Positions 23,834 through 32,495 are shown, counted from the first letter of the stretch. The stretch is 52,348 bases of DNA from Nioella sp. MMSF_3534 (GCF_030732985.1 NZ_JASHJX010000030.1:1-52348); one strand, 5' to 3'. Numbers and translations are program-made. Notes: generated from the letters alone by a model not told the origin.

Positions 23834-25149
23834 GCGTCACCCTTGATCAGTTTGCGCCGCAGCCAGCCCGAGAGCTGATCCATGGCGATGACCATAAGCA
23901 CGATAAGGATGATGTAATAGGTCACCTTTTCCCAATCCGCCGTGGTCTGGATCGCCTGTGTCAGCAACAGCCCGATCCCGCCGCCGACAATGGCCCCGAT
24001 GATCGTAGCCGAGCGGGTGTTGGATTCGAAGAGATACAGCACCTGGCTCAGCAACACGGGCATCACCTGCGGGATGACACCAAACCGGTAGCCCTGCACC
24101 GCGTTCGCACCGGTTGAACGCACACCCTCGATCTGCTTGTCATCGACGTTTTCCAGCGCTTCCGAGAACATCTTGCCGAAACTGCCAGTGTCCGTGGTCA
24201 GGATCGCCAGCGCGCCAGTCATCGGGCCGGGGCCGAAGGCGCGGCTCAGGATGATGGTGAAGATCAGCGCATCGACGCCGCGCACGAAGTCGAAGATCCG
24301 GCGCACGACGAAGCGCACGGCCCTCGACGGCGCAAAATTCCCCGCCGCCAGGAAGGCCAGCGGTAAAGCCACGATCGCCGCGCCGAAGGTGCCCAGGAAC
24401 GCCATGAGGATCGTTTCTCCGAGCGCCCAAATCACGTCCCCATGCCGCCATATGCCGTTATACCAGACGTCGTGCACCATCAGCGACAGGTTGCTGCGCG
24501 CCGGGTCGATCCGTTCGCCCTGCAGAACCGTCGAAACGACGTCGCCCACGCCCAGGCCCCAGAACGGGCTGGACAGGTCGAAGAAGAACAACTCCCACCC
24601 CGGAACATAGCGCAGGGTCTCGGTCCTCGAACGGGTCATCGACAGGCGCCCGGCCTCGGTTGTGATCGACACGCGGGTGTTCGAGGCGTTGATCCAATCG
24701 GGCAGGTTGTCGGTCGGCAGCTCCAGCTGGATGCCATCGTCGGACCAGATGCGGATCTGCCCATAGTCCGGGTGATCGTAGGTCACGTTCGGTCCGTCAT
24801 AGGTCACTGAATGACCCAGAGGCAGCTCGATCCGCGCCGCATCGCCGTCGATCGTGATCCAGTCGGGGCGCTGGTCCTCGCTGAAGACCATGCGGCGCGA
24901 GCCTTCGATGGACGCCTCGATGTCGCCGCGCCGGTTGTCACGCGTGACATGGACCCGGTGCGAGACGGCATCGCTAAGCAGGATTGCGGCGTTGTCCAGC
25001 CGGGCGCGCGAGGCGATACCGGAAATGTCGAAGGCGAAGAAGATGTAGACGAAATAGGCAAGGATCACGCCCGGAATGACAAATGCCTGAATGCGCTTGC
25101 CACGGAAATGCGCGAGAACCTCGTCCCGCATTGCTGCGCTTGCGGCCAT
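23830..25149 (-). CDS. phnE: Phosphonate ABC transporter permease PhnE with a large extracytoplasmic insertion
   Basis: Encodes 439 residues, about 150 more than typical PhnE. A first membrane segment (about 20-42) is followed by a polar stretch of roughly 160-200 residues rich in Asp and aromatic residues, predicted to be periplasmic. The normal binding-protein-dependent permease domain follows, with the EAA-like loop E-G-V-R-S-T-G-A-N and a final R-R-K-L-I-K tail. It should form the inner-membrane channel with the second PhnE for PhnC/PhnD-dependent phosphonate uptake. The long PhnE version may be a group-specific form. It begins 4 bases after phnE-2 stops. Confidence 0.92.
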   Translation of the reverse strand: MAASAAMRDEVLAHFRGKRIQAFVIPGVILAYFVYIFFAFDISGIASRARLDNAAILLSDAVSHRVHVTRDNRRGDIEASIEGSRRMVFSEDQRPDWITIDGDAARIELPLGHSVTYDGPNVTYDHPDYGQIRIWSDDGIQLELPTDNLPDWINASNTRVSITTEAGRLSMTRSRTETLRYVPGWELFFFDLSSPFWGLGVGDVVSTVLQGERIDPARSNLSLMVHDVWYNGIWRHGDVIWALGETILMAFLGTFGAAIVALPLAFLAAGNFAPSRAVRFVVRRIFDFVRGVDALIFTIILSRAFGPGPMTGALAILTTDTGSFGKMFSEALENVDDKQIEGVRSTGANAVQGYRFGVIPQVMPVLLSQVLYLFESNTRSATIIGAIVGGGIGLLLTQAIQTTADWEKVTYYIILIVLMVIAMDQLSGWLRRKLIKGDA

Positions 25150-25153
25150 GATA

Positions 25154-26017
25154 TCAGCCTCCGTAGGTCAGTCGGTTGCGGATCAGGCTGGACATCTGAT
25201 CGAAAAAGACGATCGTCGCGAAAAGCACGATGAAGATGCCAGCCGCCTCGTCCAGCTTGCCCTGGCCGAACGTCATGGCGTTCTTGAGCTCATAGCCGAT
25301 ACCACCGGCCCCGACGAAGCCGAGGATTGCCGAGGCGCGGATATTGATCTCGAAGCGCAGCAGCGCATAGCTGAAATAGTTGGGCGCGACCTGCGGGATC
25401 ACACCCAGCCACATGCGCTGGCCCCAGGTCGCGCCGACCGAGGCGAGGCCTTCGAGCGGTTTCCGGTCGACATTCTCGTTGACCTCGGAAAACAGCTTGC
25501 CCATTGCGCCTGCCGTGTGCAGCGCGATGGCGATGGCGGCAGGGACGGGACCGCCCCCCAGGACAAAGATCAGCACCAGTGCCACGACGATCTCGGGCAC
25601 AGCGCGCAAGATGTCGGACAGCCGCCGAAACACACCGGTCAGGCGCGGCCACGGGGCCAGCCCGCGCGTCGCCAGCAGGGCCAGCATCATCCCGGCCAGC
25701 GTGCCGGTCAGGGTGGACACCGCGGCGATATTGACGGTCTCTAGCAGGGCAGGCAGCACATCGACGATATGGCCGGGCAGGTTCGCCGCCTTCTCGATGG
25801 CTTCGGACAGGACGGAGGCTGGAAAATCCGGCAGTTGCGGCAGCCCGTCGATGAACCCGCCCGCATTGCGGTCCTGCGCGATCTGGAAGCCCGAAATGAA
25901 GAGGACCACGAAGATCAGCAGCATGATCCCGGAATACATCCGCTTGCGGCGGGTCATCGCGAGATAGGACTCGCGGATTGAATCTGTGCCGCGGGGGGCG
26001 GAATCGCTGAGGGTCAT
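25154..26017 (-). CDS. phnE: Phosphonate ABC transporter permease PhnE (standard size)
   Basis: Encodes 287 residues with about six membrane segments and an EAA loop (E-G-L-A-S-V-G-A-T-W), followed by I-P-Q-V-A-P-N-Y-F-S-Y and a G-A-G-G-I-G-Y-E-L segment typical of PhnE. It forms the permease pair with the longer PhnE encoded just downstream. phn clusters with two permease genes are common. It follows phnD after 58 bases containing a strong hairpin. Confidence 0.93.
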   Translation of the reverse strand: MTLSDSAPRGTDSIRESYLAMTRRKRMYSGIMLLIFVVLFISGFQIAQDRNAGGFIDGLPQLPDFPASVLSEAIEKAANLPGHIVDVLPALLETVNIAAVSTLTGTLAGMMLALLATRGLAPWPRLTGVFRRLSDILRAVPEIVVALVLIFVLGGGPVPAAIAIALHTAGAMGKLFSEVNENVDRKPLEGLASVGATWGQRMWLGVIPQVAPNYFSYALLRFEINIRASAILGFVGAGGIGYELKNAMTFGQGKLDEAAGIFIVLFATIVFFDQMSSLIRNRLTYGG

Positions 26018-26038
26018 GGGAAAGCCGGAGATAAGGGG

Positions 26039-26069
26039 GCCGGGCCCCGCATGGGTGGCGGGGCCCGGC
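26039..26069 (-). repeat. Intercistronic hairpin between phnD and phnE
   Basis: A perfect 12-base-pair GC stem (GCCGGGCCCCGC pairing with GCGGGGCCCGGC) with a 7-base loop lies just after the phnD stop. There is no T-run, so it is more likely a 3' mRNA-stabilising or partial attenuating structure that raises the level of the binding-protein message over the permease message. Confidence 0.75.
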
Positions 26070-26075
26070 GAGGGA

Positions 26076-26978
26076 TCAGTTCATCTGTGCCTGACGGACG
26101 GCAATGATGGTCTCATAGGCTTCGTGGGTGATCGGCTCGAACCCTGCGGTTTCGCCAGCGGCGACGCCATAGGCGCAGTCGGGGTCGACGTCGATCAGGT
26201 TGGCCAGCAGCTCGGTCACGGTGTCACGAACGTCCTGCGGCAGCGAGGCGCGCAGCACGATCGGCCCCTCGGGGATCGGGCGCGACCGCCAGATTTCAAC
26301 CAGATCGTTCATGTCCACCAGACCGGCGTCCACCGCGCGGCGCAGAGCGCCCGAATTGTAGCCGTCTTCCCAGGCGCCCAGGCCGTCGGCCCAGGTCACG
26401 CCGCCATCGACGCTGCCATTGTTGACCGCGATGATGGTCTGTTCGTGGCCGCCGGTGAACACGACCTCACCGAAGTAGTCGCCCGAGTCCATCGTGGCAC
26501 CGGTGATCTGCGGGATCTCCACCGACGGGATCAGGAAGCCAGAGGTGGAGTTCGGATCGCCGAAGCCGAAGATGCGGCCCTGAAGGTCTTCCAGCGAGGT
26601 GATGCCGCTGTCGGCGCGGGCAAAGCCGATCGAGTGGTACGAGAACGACCCATCGAGGTTGGTCTTGACCAGAACCGGAATGACCGCTTCCGGATCGGCA
26701 AGGTAAGTCGCGGCATAGGACGAAGCGCCGAGCCAAGCGAAGTCCAGCGTGCCGCCAACGAGTCCCTGGATCACGCCATTGTAGTCGGCGGGGGTGAACA
26801 GGCGGGTCGGGACGCCGAGGGCTTCTTCGACATAGGCGCGGAAGCACTCGTTATTGGCCAGACGGTCCTGGGCGTTTTCGCCGCCCAGAAGGCCAATGTT
26901 GAATTCTGTTATTTCCTGGGCCTGGACCATGCCAGTCAGGATGGTGGTCAGGGCCAGAGCGGCGGCAAGCTTCTTCAT
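26076..26978 (-). CDS. phnD: Phosphonate ABC transporter periplasmic binding protein PhnD
   Basis: Encodes 300 residues with a Sec signal peptide (M-K-K-L then hydrophobic run, cleaved after M-V-Q-A near residue 20). The mature part begins I-T-E-F-N-I-G-L-L-G-G-E-N and contains D-F-A-W-L-G-A-S-S-Y and F-G-D-P-N-S-T-S-G, the phosphonate/phosphate-binding loop of PhnD family proteins, plus the conserved S-x-P-I-P-E-G-P-I-V-L-R near the end. It captures phosphonates for PhnC/PhnE. A GGAGAG site precedes the ATG. Sequence alone does not tell which phosphonate is preferred. Confidence 0.95.
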   Translation of the reverse strand: MKKLAAALALTTILTGMVQAQEITEFNIGLLGGENAQDRLANNECFRAYVEEALGVPTRLFTPADYNGVIQGLVGGTLDFAWLGASSYAATYLADPEAVIPVLVKTNLDGSFSYHSIGFARADSGITSLEDLQGRIFGFGDPNSTSGFLIPSVEIPQITGATMDSGDYFGEVVFTGGHEQTIIAVNNGSVDGGVTWADGLGAWEDGYNSGALRRAVDAGLVDMNDLVEIWRSRPIPEGPIVLRASLPQDVRDTVTELLANLIDVDPDCAYGVAAGETAGFEPITHEAYETIIAVRQAQMN

Positions 26979-27035
26979 CGGGTCTCTCCGTTGCGATGAG
27001 CGGCCCCGGACGGGGACCGGGGGTGGTAAACCGGG

Positions 27036-27854
27036 TTACTGGGCGGCCATGGCCAATTCGCGAACACGGGTCGCGGTCTGGCCGGGAATCGCGGTCGAGG
27101 TCGCTTCTTCGTTGAAACTCTCGTCCGCGCCGTAGATTTCACGCGCGGCATCGGTGGTCAGGTCGCTTGGCGGACCGTCGAAAACCAGAATACCGTCGCG
27201 CAGGCCGATCACCCGGTCGCAATAGCGGCGCGCGGTGTCCAGCGTGTGCAGGTTGGCGATGACCATCCGGCCATCCTCGGTGTTGATCTTCTTGAGCGTG
27301 TCCATCACCACCTGCGCGTTCATCGGGTCAAGGCTGGCAATGGGTTCATCCGCGAGGATGATCTTGGGGTCCTGCATCAGCGCACGGGCGATGGCGACGC
27401 GCTGTTGCTGGCCACCCGACAGCGCTTCGGCCCGCTTGGGGGCCTGCTCTGCGATGCCAAGCCGGTCGAGGATATCGAGCGCCTTCAGGATGTCTTCGCG
27501 GGACCACAGGTTGAACATCGTCGCCAGTGTCGAGCGGCGATTGAGCTGGCCATGCATAACGTTCGACGCCACGTCCAGCCGCGGAACAAGGTTGAATTGC
27601 TGGAAGATCATCGCGCACTGACTTTGCCAGGCGCGCGCCTCGGCCCCCCTGAGCGAGAGGATATCGCGGCCCTCGACAAGGATCTCGCCCGATGAGGCCT
27701 GTAGAAGACGATTCATCATGCGCAGGAAGGTCGATTTCCCAGCTCCCGAGCGCCCGATGATGCCTACGAATTGCGGCCGGTCGATGGAGAAACTGACGGC
27801 ATCCACCGCCTTGCGATTGCCAAACACGCGTGTGACATTGCGGACTTCGAGCAC
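27036..27854 (-). CDS. phnC: Phosphonate ABC transporter ATP-binding protein PhnC
   Basis: Encodes 272 residues with G-R-S-G-A-G-K-S-T Walker [10 protein letters not shown]-loop, [14 protein letters not shown] signature, [12 protein letters not shown] Walker B and switch His in N-L-H-T-L. The Q-Q-F-N-L-V-P-R-L region is typical for PhnC. It energises phosphonate import and is the first gene of the phnCDEE-SDR-transferase operon. The start codon is GTG behind an AGGGGG site. A short GC hairpin (27004-27022) separates it from phnD. Confidence 0.95.
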   Translation of the reverse strand: MLEVRNVTRVFGNRKAVDAVSFSIDRPQFVGIIGRSGAGKSTFLRMMNRLLQASSGEILVEGRDILSLRGAEARAWQSQCAMIFQQFNLVPRLDVASNVMHGQLNRRSTLATMFNLWSREDILKALDILDRLGIAEQAPKRAEALSGGQQQRVAIARALMQDPKIILADEPIASLDPMNAQVVMDTLKKINTEDGRMVIANLHTLDTARRYCDRVIGLRDGILVFDGPPSDLTTDAAREIYGADESFNEEATSTAIPGQTATRVRELAMAAQ

Positions 27855-27897
27855 CTGAACCCCCTGTGCGTTTTCGGGGTCCTTCTGTCTGCATGCC

Positions 27898-27940
27898 GTG
27901 ACAGTCTCGCGTCATCACATTTACAGTTTTGTAAAATGTG
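27898..27940 (-). promoter_or_regulatory. Candidate regulatory region upstream of phnC: Pho-box-like repeats and an A+T dyad
   Basis: On the coding (minus) strand, CTGTAAA and CTGTCAC units lie exactly 22 bases apart (two helical turns) at 27926-27920 and 27904-27898, resembling degenerate Pho-box half sites. They overlap a dyad with CACATTT and AAATGTG arms at 27916-27940. Phosphate-starvation control of phnC is common, so a PhoB or PhnF site is plausible, but the match is imperfect. The rest of the 27855-28114 gap holds no recognisable gene. Confidence 0.35.
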
Positions 27941-28114
27941 CCCTCTTTCGCCGCATGTGTTCACCGGATTGGGTGCGCGCCAGCAAAGCACGGCACAGGA
28001 TCGTGGGCGTTAGCGGATGACCTCGTTCCAGATATCCCGCCCCGTCGTGCCGCTGCGCCCTGAGGCGAGACAAATCCACGCGAAGAACGGACCCCGGTTG
28101 GATGGGGCGGATCG

Positions 28115-29029
28115 CTACCCGCTGCCGGCACCGCGCATGATATCCGGCAGTTCGCGGCGCAGGAAGGCGGCGAAGGCGTCGACCTGAGGCGGGTTGCCTC
28201 GTCTTTCGTGCATCAGAAGGCTGATTTCCGGCACCCCCGCGGTCCAGTCCGGCAGCAGGCGGCTCAGTCGCCCTGCCGCGACATCCTCGGCGCAGGCATA
28301 GGCGGGCAGGGCCACCACGCCGAGTCCTTCTGCGGCCGCTCGTTTGAGGGTGGCCATGTCATCGCTGCGCAGACGCGCGGCATATGGCACCGATGCGGTC
28401 CGTCCGTCAGGCCCCTGCAAGGACCAGGAGTTGCCTCCGGGGCGCCAGCCAAGCGCGAGTCCGGGCAGGCCTTCGAGGTCCGAGGGTGTGACCGCAGCCG
28501 CAACCTGTTGCGCAAGGCCCGGTGACCCGAACAGGTGCCAAGGGGTTTCCGTGATGCGCCGCTGGATCAGCCCGGAATCGGGCAACAGCCTGGCATGGCC
28601 CCGAATGGCGAGGTCGATGCCATCGCCGATCATGTCGGCATAATCGTTCGAGGCCTGTAGCCGCAGGACGACGCGCGGGTTTTCGGCCAGAAAGCGCGGC
28701 AGGATCCGGCCAAGCGCGAACTGCGCGACCCCGACCGAACAGGACAGGGTGACGGTGCCCTCCAACGCGTCCCTGTCTTTTCGCACCGCCGCTTCGGCGG
28801 CCATCATGCAATCCAGTGCCATCTTCGCATGACGGTAGTAGGCTTCGCCCGCTTCCGTCAGCGACATATGTCTCGAATCCCGGTTGAGCAGGCGCGTTCC
28901 AAGGGTTTCCTCAAGGGTTTTCACCTGTCGGCTGATCCGCGACTTTGGGATTCCCAATGCCCGAGCCGCCGCCGAGAAGCCCTGTTTTTCAACGACATGC
29001 ACGAGGTAGTAGGCTTGGTTGAGGTCCAT
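28115..29029 (-). CDS. LysR-family transcriptional regulator (divergent from the pirin operon)
   Basis: Encodes 304 residues: N-terminal LysR winged helix (residues 1-60, with F-S-A-A-A-R-A-L-G-I-P-K-S-R-I-S-R) and a C-terminal periplasmic-binding-like effector domain. It resembles the AaeR/DhaK-type subgroup with L-L-N-R-D-S-R-H. It is transcribed away from pirin, and the gap holds a clear TTCGTTC/GAACGAA dyad, so it probably controls the pirin-isochorismatase-FMN reductase unit and itself. The effector is unknown. Confidence 0.92.
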   Translation of the reverse strand: MDLNQAYYLVHVVEKQGFSAAARALGIPKSRISRQVKTLEETLGTRLLNRDSRHMSLTEAGEAYYRHAKMALDCMMAAEAAVRKDRDALEGTVTLSCSVGVAQFALGRILPRFLAENPRVVLRLQASNDYADMIGDGIDLAIRGHARLLPDSGLIQRRITETPWHLFGSPGLAQQVAAAVTPSDLEGLPGLALGWRPGGNSWSLQGPDGRTASVPYAARLRSDDMATLKRAAAEGLGVVALPAYACAEDVAAGRLSRLLPDWTAGVPEISLLMHERRGNPPQVDAFAAFLRRELPDIMRGAGSG

Positions 29030-29053
29030 GGTCCGGCCTTCTCGATTGCGAGG

Positions 29054-29075
29054 TTCGTTCCAAATACAGAACGAA
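29054..29075. promoter_or_regulatory. Candidate LysR operator between the LysR gene and pirin
   Basis: A perfect inverted repeat TTCGTTC - 8 bases - GAACGAA lies 24 bases upstream of the LysR start. A further GTTCGTTC half site occurs at 29121-29128, near the pirin ribosome-binding site. This arrangement of one strong dyad plus a distal half site is typical of LysR recognition and activation sites. Confidence 0.6.
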
Positions 29076-29147
29076 GGGTTCCAGAATCAACGGATTTTCG
29101 ACACATCGTTCGGGGAATAGGTTCGTTCTCAGCAAAAGGAGGCGAAC

Positions 29148-30014
29148 ATGACTGTTCAACACAACGCTCGGACGACCATGCCCCCGGCCGCGATCACCGC
29201 GGTCCAGCACGGGGAGAAGATGAGCCGGGGCAAGGGTTTCAAGGCGCTCAGCTTCATCCATCGTCAGCTGGACGGGCTGATGGACCCGCTGATCATGGTC
29301 GACCATTTCACCATGACCGCGCCGACCTTCGCACCCCACGCGCATGCGGGGCTTTCGGCGGTGAGTGTGCTGTTCGAGGACAGCACCGGCAGCTTTCGCA
29401 ACCGTGACTCGCTTGGCAACGACATCGAGCTGTCGCCCGGCGATCTCTACTGGCTGAAAGCCGCCCGCGGTGCGGTGCATGACGAGGCGCCTACGCCCGG
29501 TTCGCACACCCATGCCTTGCAAATCTTCGTCAACCTGCCCGCCGCACAGAAGCTTGACGCACCCGCTTCGCGTCACGTCGCCGCCGCGCAGATGCCGGTG
29601 ATCGAAGGTCCGGGCCATCGGGTGCGGGTGATGACCGGCCAAAGCAACGGCGTCATTGGCGCGACCCCGCCCGCCTTGCCCCTCACGATCCTCGATATCT
29701 CCCTTCAGGCGGGCGGAAACTTCACCCATCGTGCCGATCGCCAAGACGCGGCCTGGCTGCACCTCATCCGCGGCGAGGTCGAGGTCGTGATCGACGGAAC
29801 CCGCCACCGGCTGAGCGGCGACATGGCGCTGGCCACACATGGCGCCGGGGAGATCCGCCTGCAGAGCGGCGATGGCGGCCAAGCGGTCCTGCTTGGCGGC
29901 ACCCCCTTGCGCGAACCCTTCGTGCAGAAAGGCCCCTTCGCGATGCGTGACGCGGATCAATTGGAGGCCGTCATCGCCGCCCACGCCGCCGGCGAGCTCG
30001 GCACCATCGACTGA
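29148..30014 (+). CDS. Pirin-family cupin protein
   Basis: Encodes 288 residues of the bicupin pirin family. The metal-binding segment is visible as V-D-H-F-x9-F-A-P-H-A-H-A-G-L (residues about 51-67), with R-G-A-V-H-D-E-A-P providing the later His and Glu. Bacterial pirins include quercetin 2,3-dioxygenase-like enzymes and redox-responsive regulators. A strong AAGGAGG site precedes the ATG. Its neighbours (YcaC-like hydrolase, FMN reductase, DUF2798) form a recurring unit usually tied to electrophile or quinone stress; substrate unknown. Confidence 0.93.
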   Translation: MTVQHNARTTMPPAAITAVQHGEKMSRGKGFKALSFIHRQLDGLMDPLIMVDHFTMTAPTFAPHAHAGLSAVSVLFEDSTGSFRNRDSLGNDIELSPGDLYWLKAARGAVHDEAPTPGSHTHALQIFVNLPAAQKLDAPASRHVAAAQMPVIEGPGHRVRVMTGQSNGVIGATPPALPLTILDISLQAGGNFTHRADRQDAAWLHLIRGEVEVVIDGTRHRLSGDMALATHGAGEIRLQSGDGGQAVLLGGTPLREPFVQKGPFAMRDADQLEAVIAAHAAGELGTID

Positions 30015-30074
30015 GCGCCCCTACCTCCCGAACCGAAACCCCAACCAACCCTTCAAGACAAAAAGGAAAGCCTA

Positions 30075-30707
30075 ATGAATTTCATCAATCCCGAACCGAT
30101 GACGGCAGACACCACCGCGCTTGTTCTGGTCGACCACCAGGTCGGCCTGATGACCGGCGTGCGCGATTACCCGGTCGCCGAACTCAAGCACAATGTTGTC
30201 GGGCTGGCCAAGGCCGCCAAGGCCCTCGGGCTGCCGATTGTCACCACCACCACCTCTGCCAAGACGCTCTGGGGCCCCGCCTTTCCCGAGCTGGCCGCCG
30301 CACTGCCCGGACACGACTTCATCGACCGGACCTCGGTCAACGCCTGGGATGACCCGCGCGTCGCCGCGGCGATCGAGGCGACCGGGCGCAAGAACCTGAT
30401 CTTCGCCGGTGTGTCGCTCGAAGTCTGCGCCGCCTTCCCGGCGATGACCGCGCAACGCAAGGGCTACAACGCCTATGTGGCGATGGATGCCTCGGGCACG
30501 TTCAACCAGACCAAGCGAGACACCGGTCTGCTGCGCCTGTCGCAGGCGGGCGTGGTCGTTGCCGACGGGGCCAGTCTGATGGTCGAGATCCTCGCCGACA
30601 ATGCCCGCCCGGTCGCCCGTGAGGTCTACGGTGCCCTCCACATGGACTGGGCGGTGCTGGTCGGTCAGGTCCGCGACGGCGTGGAACCCGCCGACAGGGC
30701 GGCCTGA
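30075..30707 (+). CDS. Isochorismatase-superfamily cysteine hydrolase (YcaC-like)
   Basis: Encodes 210 residues with the catalytic Asp in V-L-V-D-H-Q-V-G-L near residue 20 and the nucleophilic Cys in A-G-V-S-L-E-V-C-A-A-F-P near residue 118, followed by D-A-S-G-T-F-N. The sequence closely follows the YcaC subgroup, octameric hydrolases of uncertain substrate. It sits 60 bases after pirin behind an A/C-rich leader with an AAGGAAA site and is followed by a large inverted repeat. Hydrolysis of an amide or carbamate is possible; nothing here identifies it. Confidence 0.92.
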   Translation: MNFINPEPMTADTTALVLVDHQVGLMTGVRDYPVAELKHNVVGLAKAAKALGLPIVTTTTSAKTLWGPAFPELAAALPGHDFIDRTSVNAWDDPRVAAAIEATGRKNLIFAGVSLEVCAAFPAMTAQRKGYNAYVAMDASGTFNQTKRDTGLLRLSQAGVVVADGASLMVEILADNARPVAREVYGALHMDWAVLVGQVRDGVEPADRAA

Positions 30708-30749
30708 TCTCGGCCAGGGCCACACCCGCTGGCAAGCCCCGGCAGAAAG

Positions 30750-30802
30750 CACGAGGCGGCGCTTCCCGTCCGTCGGAACCGCAAGGCGGATGCCGCCTCG
30801 TG
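30750..30802 (+). repeat. Intercistronic inverted repeat (11-bp arms)
   Basis: CACGAGGCGGC and GCCGCCTCGTG form a perfect 11-base-pair stem with a 31-base loop in the 141-base gap between the YcaC-like gene and the FMN reductase gene. There is no T-run. It may attenuate transcription or protect the upstream mRNA; the FMN reductase gene may also have its own promoter in the A+T-richer 3' part of the gap. Confidence 0.6.
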
Positions 30803-30848
30803 ATCGCCCATTTCAATTCAATCCTCCGATCCAGATAGGAGAATACCC

Positions 30849-31388
30849 ATGAAAATCCTGGCTTTCGGTGCAAGTAACCGCAAGACCTCCATCAACAAGG
30901 CCTTGGCGCGGTTCACTGCCCAGTTGGTCCCCGATGCCGAGATAGAGGTCCTGGATCTAAGTGACTACGACCTGCCGATCTTCAGCGAGGATCTCGAAAG
31001 AGAGATCGGCAAACCCCAACCGGCAAAAGCGTTCTTCAACAAGATCGGGGCCGCTGACGCGGTGATCGTCTCCTTCGCGGAACATAACGGCTCCTATTCC
31101 GCCGCCTACAAGAACCTCTTTGATTGGGCGAGCCGGATTGATCAGAAAGTATTTCAGGACAAGCCCGCAGTCTTCCTGTCGACCTCACCGGGGCCCGGTG
31201 GCGCGGGCAGCGTGCTGGCGTCCGCGAAAGGCTCTGCCCGGTTCTTCGGGGTGGATCTCAGGGCGGCGGTTTCCGTGGCCAATTTCCACGATGTCTTCGA
31301 TGCCGAATCCGGGCGCATCACGGAGCCAAACGCATTGGCCGACCTGACCGCCGCGGCCGAGGCCCTGGCCCTGCGGGAGGCCGCTTGA
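30849..31388 (+). CDS. NADPH-dependent FMN reductase (flavodoxin-like)
   Basis: Encodes 179 residues starting M-K-I-L-A-F-G-A-S-N-R, a flavodoxin-like phosphate-binding start, with S-F-A-E-H-N-G-S-Y-S-A-A-Y-K-N-L-F-D-W matching the P-E-Y-N-x-S-x2-x-L-K-N-x-x-D-W flavin site of the FMN_red family (here A-E-H-N replaces P-E-Y-N). It would reduce FMN, quinones or azo compounds with NAD(P)H. AGGAG precedes the ATG. It ends one base before the DUF2798 start. Confidence 0.92.
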   Translation: MKILAFGASNRKTSINKALARFTAQLVPDAEIEVLDLSDYDLPIFSEDLEREIGKPQPAKAFFNKIGAADAVIVSFAEHNGSYSAAYKNLFDWASRIDQKVFQDKPAVFLSTSPGPGGAGSVLASAKGSARFFGVDLRAAVSVANFHDVFDAESGRITEPNALADLTAAAEALALREAA

Positions 31389-31389
31389 C

Positions 31390-31635
31390 ATGATGGATCG
31401 TCGGTACCTTCACAGGCTTTCGGGCTCTCTGGTCATGTCGTCTTTCATGTCCATGGCTTTGTCGGGTGTGTTCAGCCTTCTTGAACTCGGGGTCTCATGG
31501 TCGTGGCTGCTGGCTTGGGGGCAAAGCATCCTGATCGCCCTGCCGATCGCGTTCTCGCTGGACATGATGTTCGGAGACAAGCTCCGTCTTCTGTCGGGCA
31601 AGCTGGCCGACATGGCAGCAAGAGCCTGGCCATGA
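31390..31635 (+). CDS. DUF2798-family small membrane protein
   Basis: Encodes 81 residues with two membrane segments (about 11-32 and 38-59) and a short positively charged N terminus and C-terminal tail, fitting DUF2798 proteins. Function unknown. It starts one base after the FMN reductase stop, with GGGAGG upstream, so it belongs to the same operon. The 121 bases between it and the convergent racemase-family gene contain nothing recognisable. Confidence 0.8.
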   Translation: MMDRRYLHRLSGSLVMSSFMSMALSGVFSLLELGVSWSWLLAWGQSILIALPIAFSLDMMFGDKLRLLSGKLADMAARAWP

Positions 31636-31756
31636 TCGTTCTGGCCCGAGCAGGTGGCACAGGCTTTCCGAGCTTGGTGCAGTCCACAAGGCGTCCCCCG
31701 GTCCAGCCAATGGATCGCACCGTCAGAACACGCGTCGAACGGCCAGCGGTCGGGGT

Positions 31757-32494
31757 CTACCAGCGGGGGTCGTCGATCCCACCTGAGAAACGGCGCGGCA
31801 TCAGCCCCGCCTGAAACCAGCTGACGAAACTGTAGATCGACCAGACCGGCAGGCCGGTGGCGGCGCGGATATCGGCGGCATAGGGCACCATATTGGTGCA
31901 TTCCAGCACGATGCCGCCGACGTCCGGGTGTTTGTCTGTCAGCTCGGTCGCGGCGTCGAGCAGGTCGAGCCGGCAGGCCTCGAAATCGATCTCTGGCGCA
32001 TCGCCGAGGATATCGCGGGTGAAAGCACGCCCGTTTTCGGTGCCCATCACCGGCGTATCCAGCGCCACGCCCGCCGCTTTCAGGTGTTCGGGGCTGAGCG
32101 TGCCTGCCGAGACTGTCAATATGCCGACCCTCTTGCCCGGCGGCAGCAGCCGTTCCACCAGCGGCACCTGCATCAGCGACGAGGTCGCCACCGGCACGCC
32201 AAGCGCCGCCGCCATGTCACCTTGCAACAGCGACAGGAACCCGCAATTCGTCGTGATCCCGTCGCATCCCATAGCCACCAGATCCTGCGCGGCGGCGATG
32301 AAATCCTGCACCCGGTCCAGCGGCGCACCGCGCACGATATTGTCGGGCGTGGCCCCGCGCACCACCCGGAAATGCACCGGGAAGGGCCAGGTCAGCGCGT
32401 TGCCGATATCGCCGGGGATGCGGGGGAACTGCGTTTCCAGCATCAATATGCCGACGCTTGCCCCGTAAACCGTCTTGCCGCCGCGTGTGGTCAT
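31757..32494 (-). CDS. Aspartate/glutamate racemase-family protein
   Basis: Encodes 245 residues with two conserved cysteines in the expected places: T-T-N-C-G-F near residue 85 and G-I-V-L-E-C-T-N-M near residue 200. These are the paired acid/base cysteines of the Asp/Glu/hydantoin racemase fold, together with G-x-L-T-V-S-A-G-T. It may racemise or isomerise a carboxylated substrate; maleate or hydantoin enzymes are alternatives. It starts 1 base after the GntR stop, so the two are co-transcribed and the enzyme probably acts with the divergent ThDP enzyme. Confidence 0.85.
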   Translation of the reverse strand: MTTRGGKTVYGASVGILMLETQFPRIPGDIGNALTWPFPVHFRVVRGATPDNIVRGAPLDRVQDFIAAAQDLVAMGCDGITTNCGFLSLLQGDMAAALGVPVATSSLMQVPLVERLLPPGKRVGILTVSAGTLSPEHLKAAGVALDTPVMGTENGRAFTRDILGDAPEIDFEACRLDLLDAATELTDKHPDVGGIVLECTNMVPYAADIRAATGLPVWSIYSFVSWFQAGLMPRRFSGGIDDPRW

Positions 32495-32495
32495 G

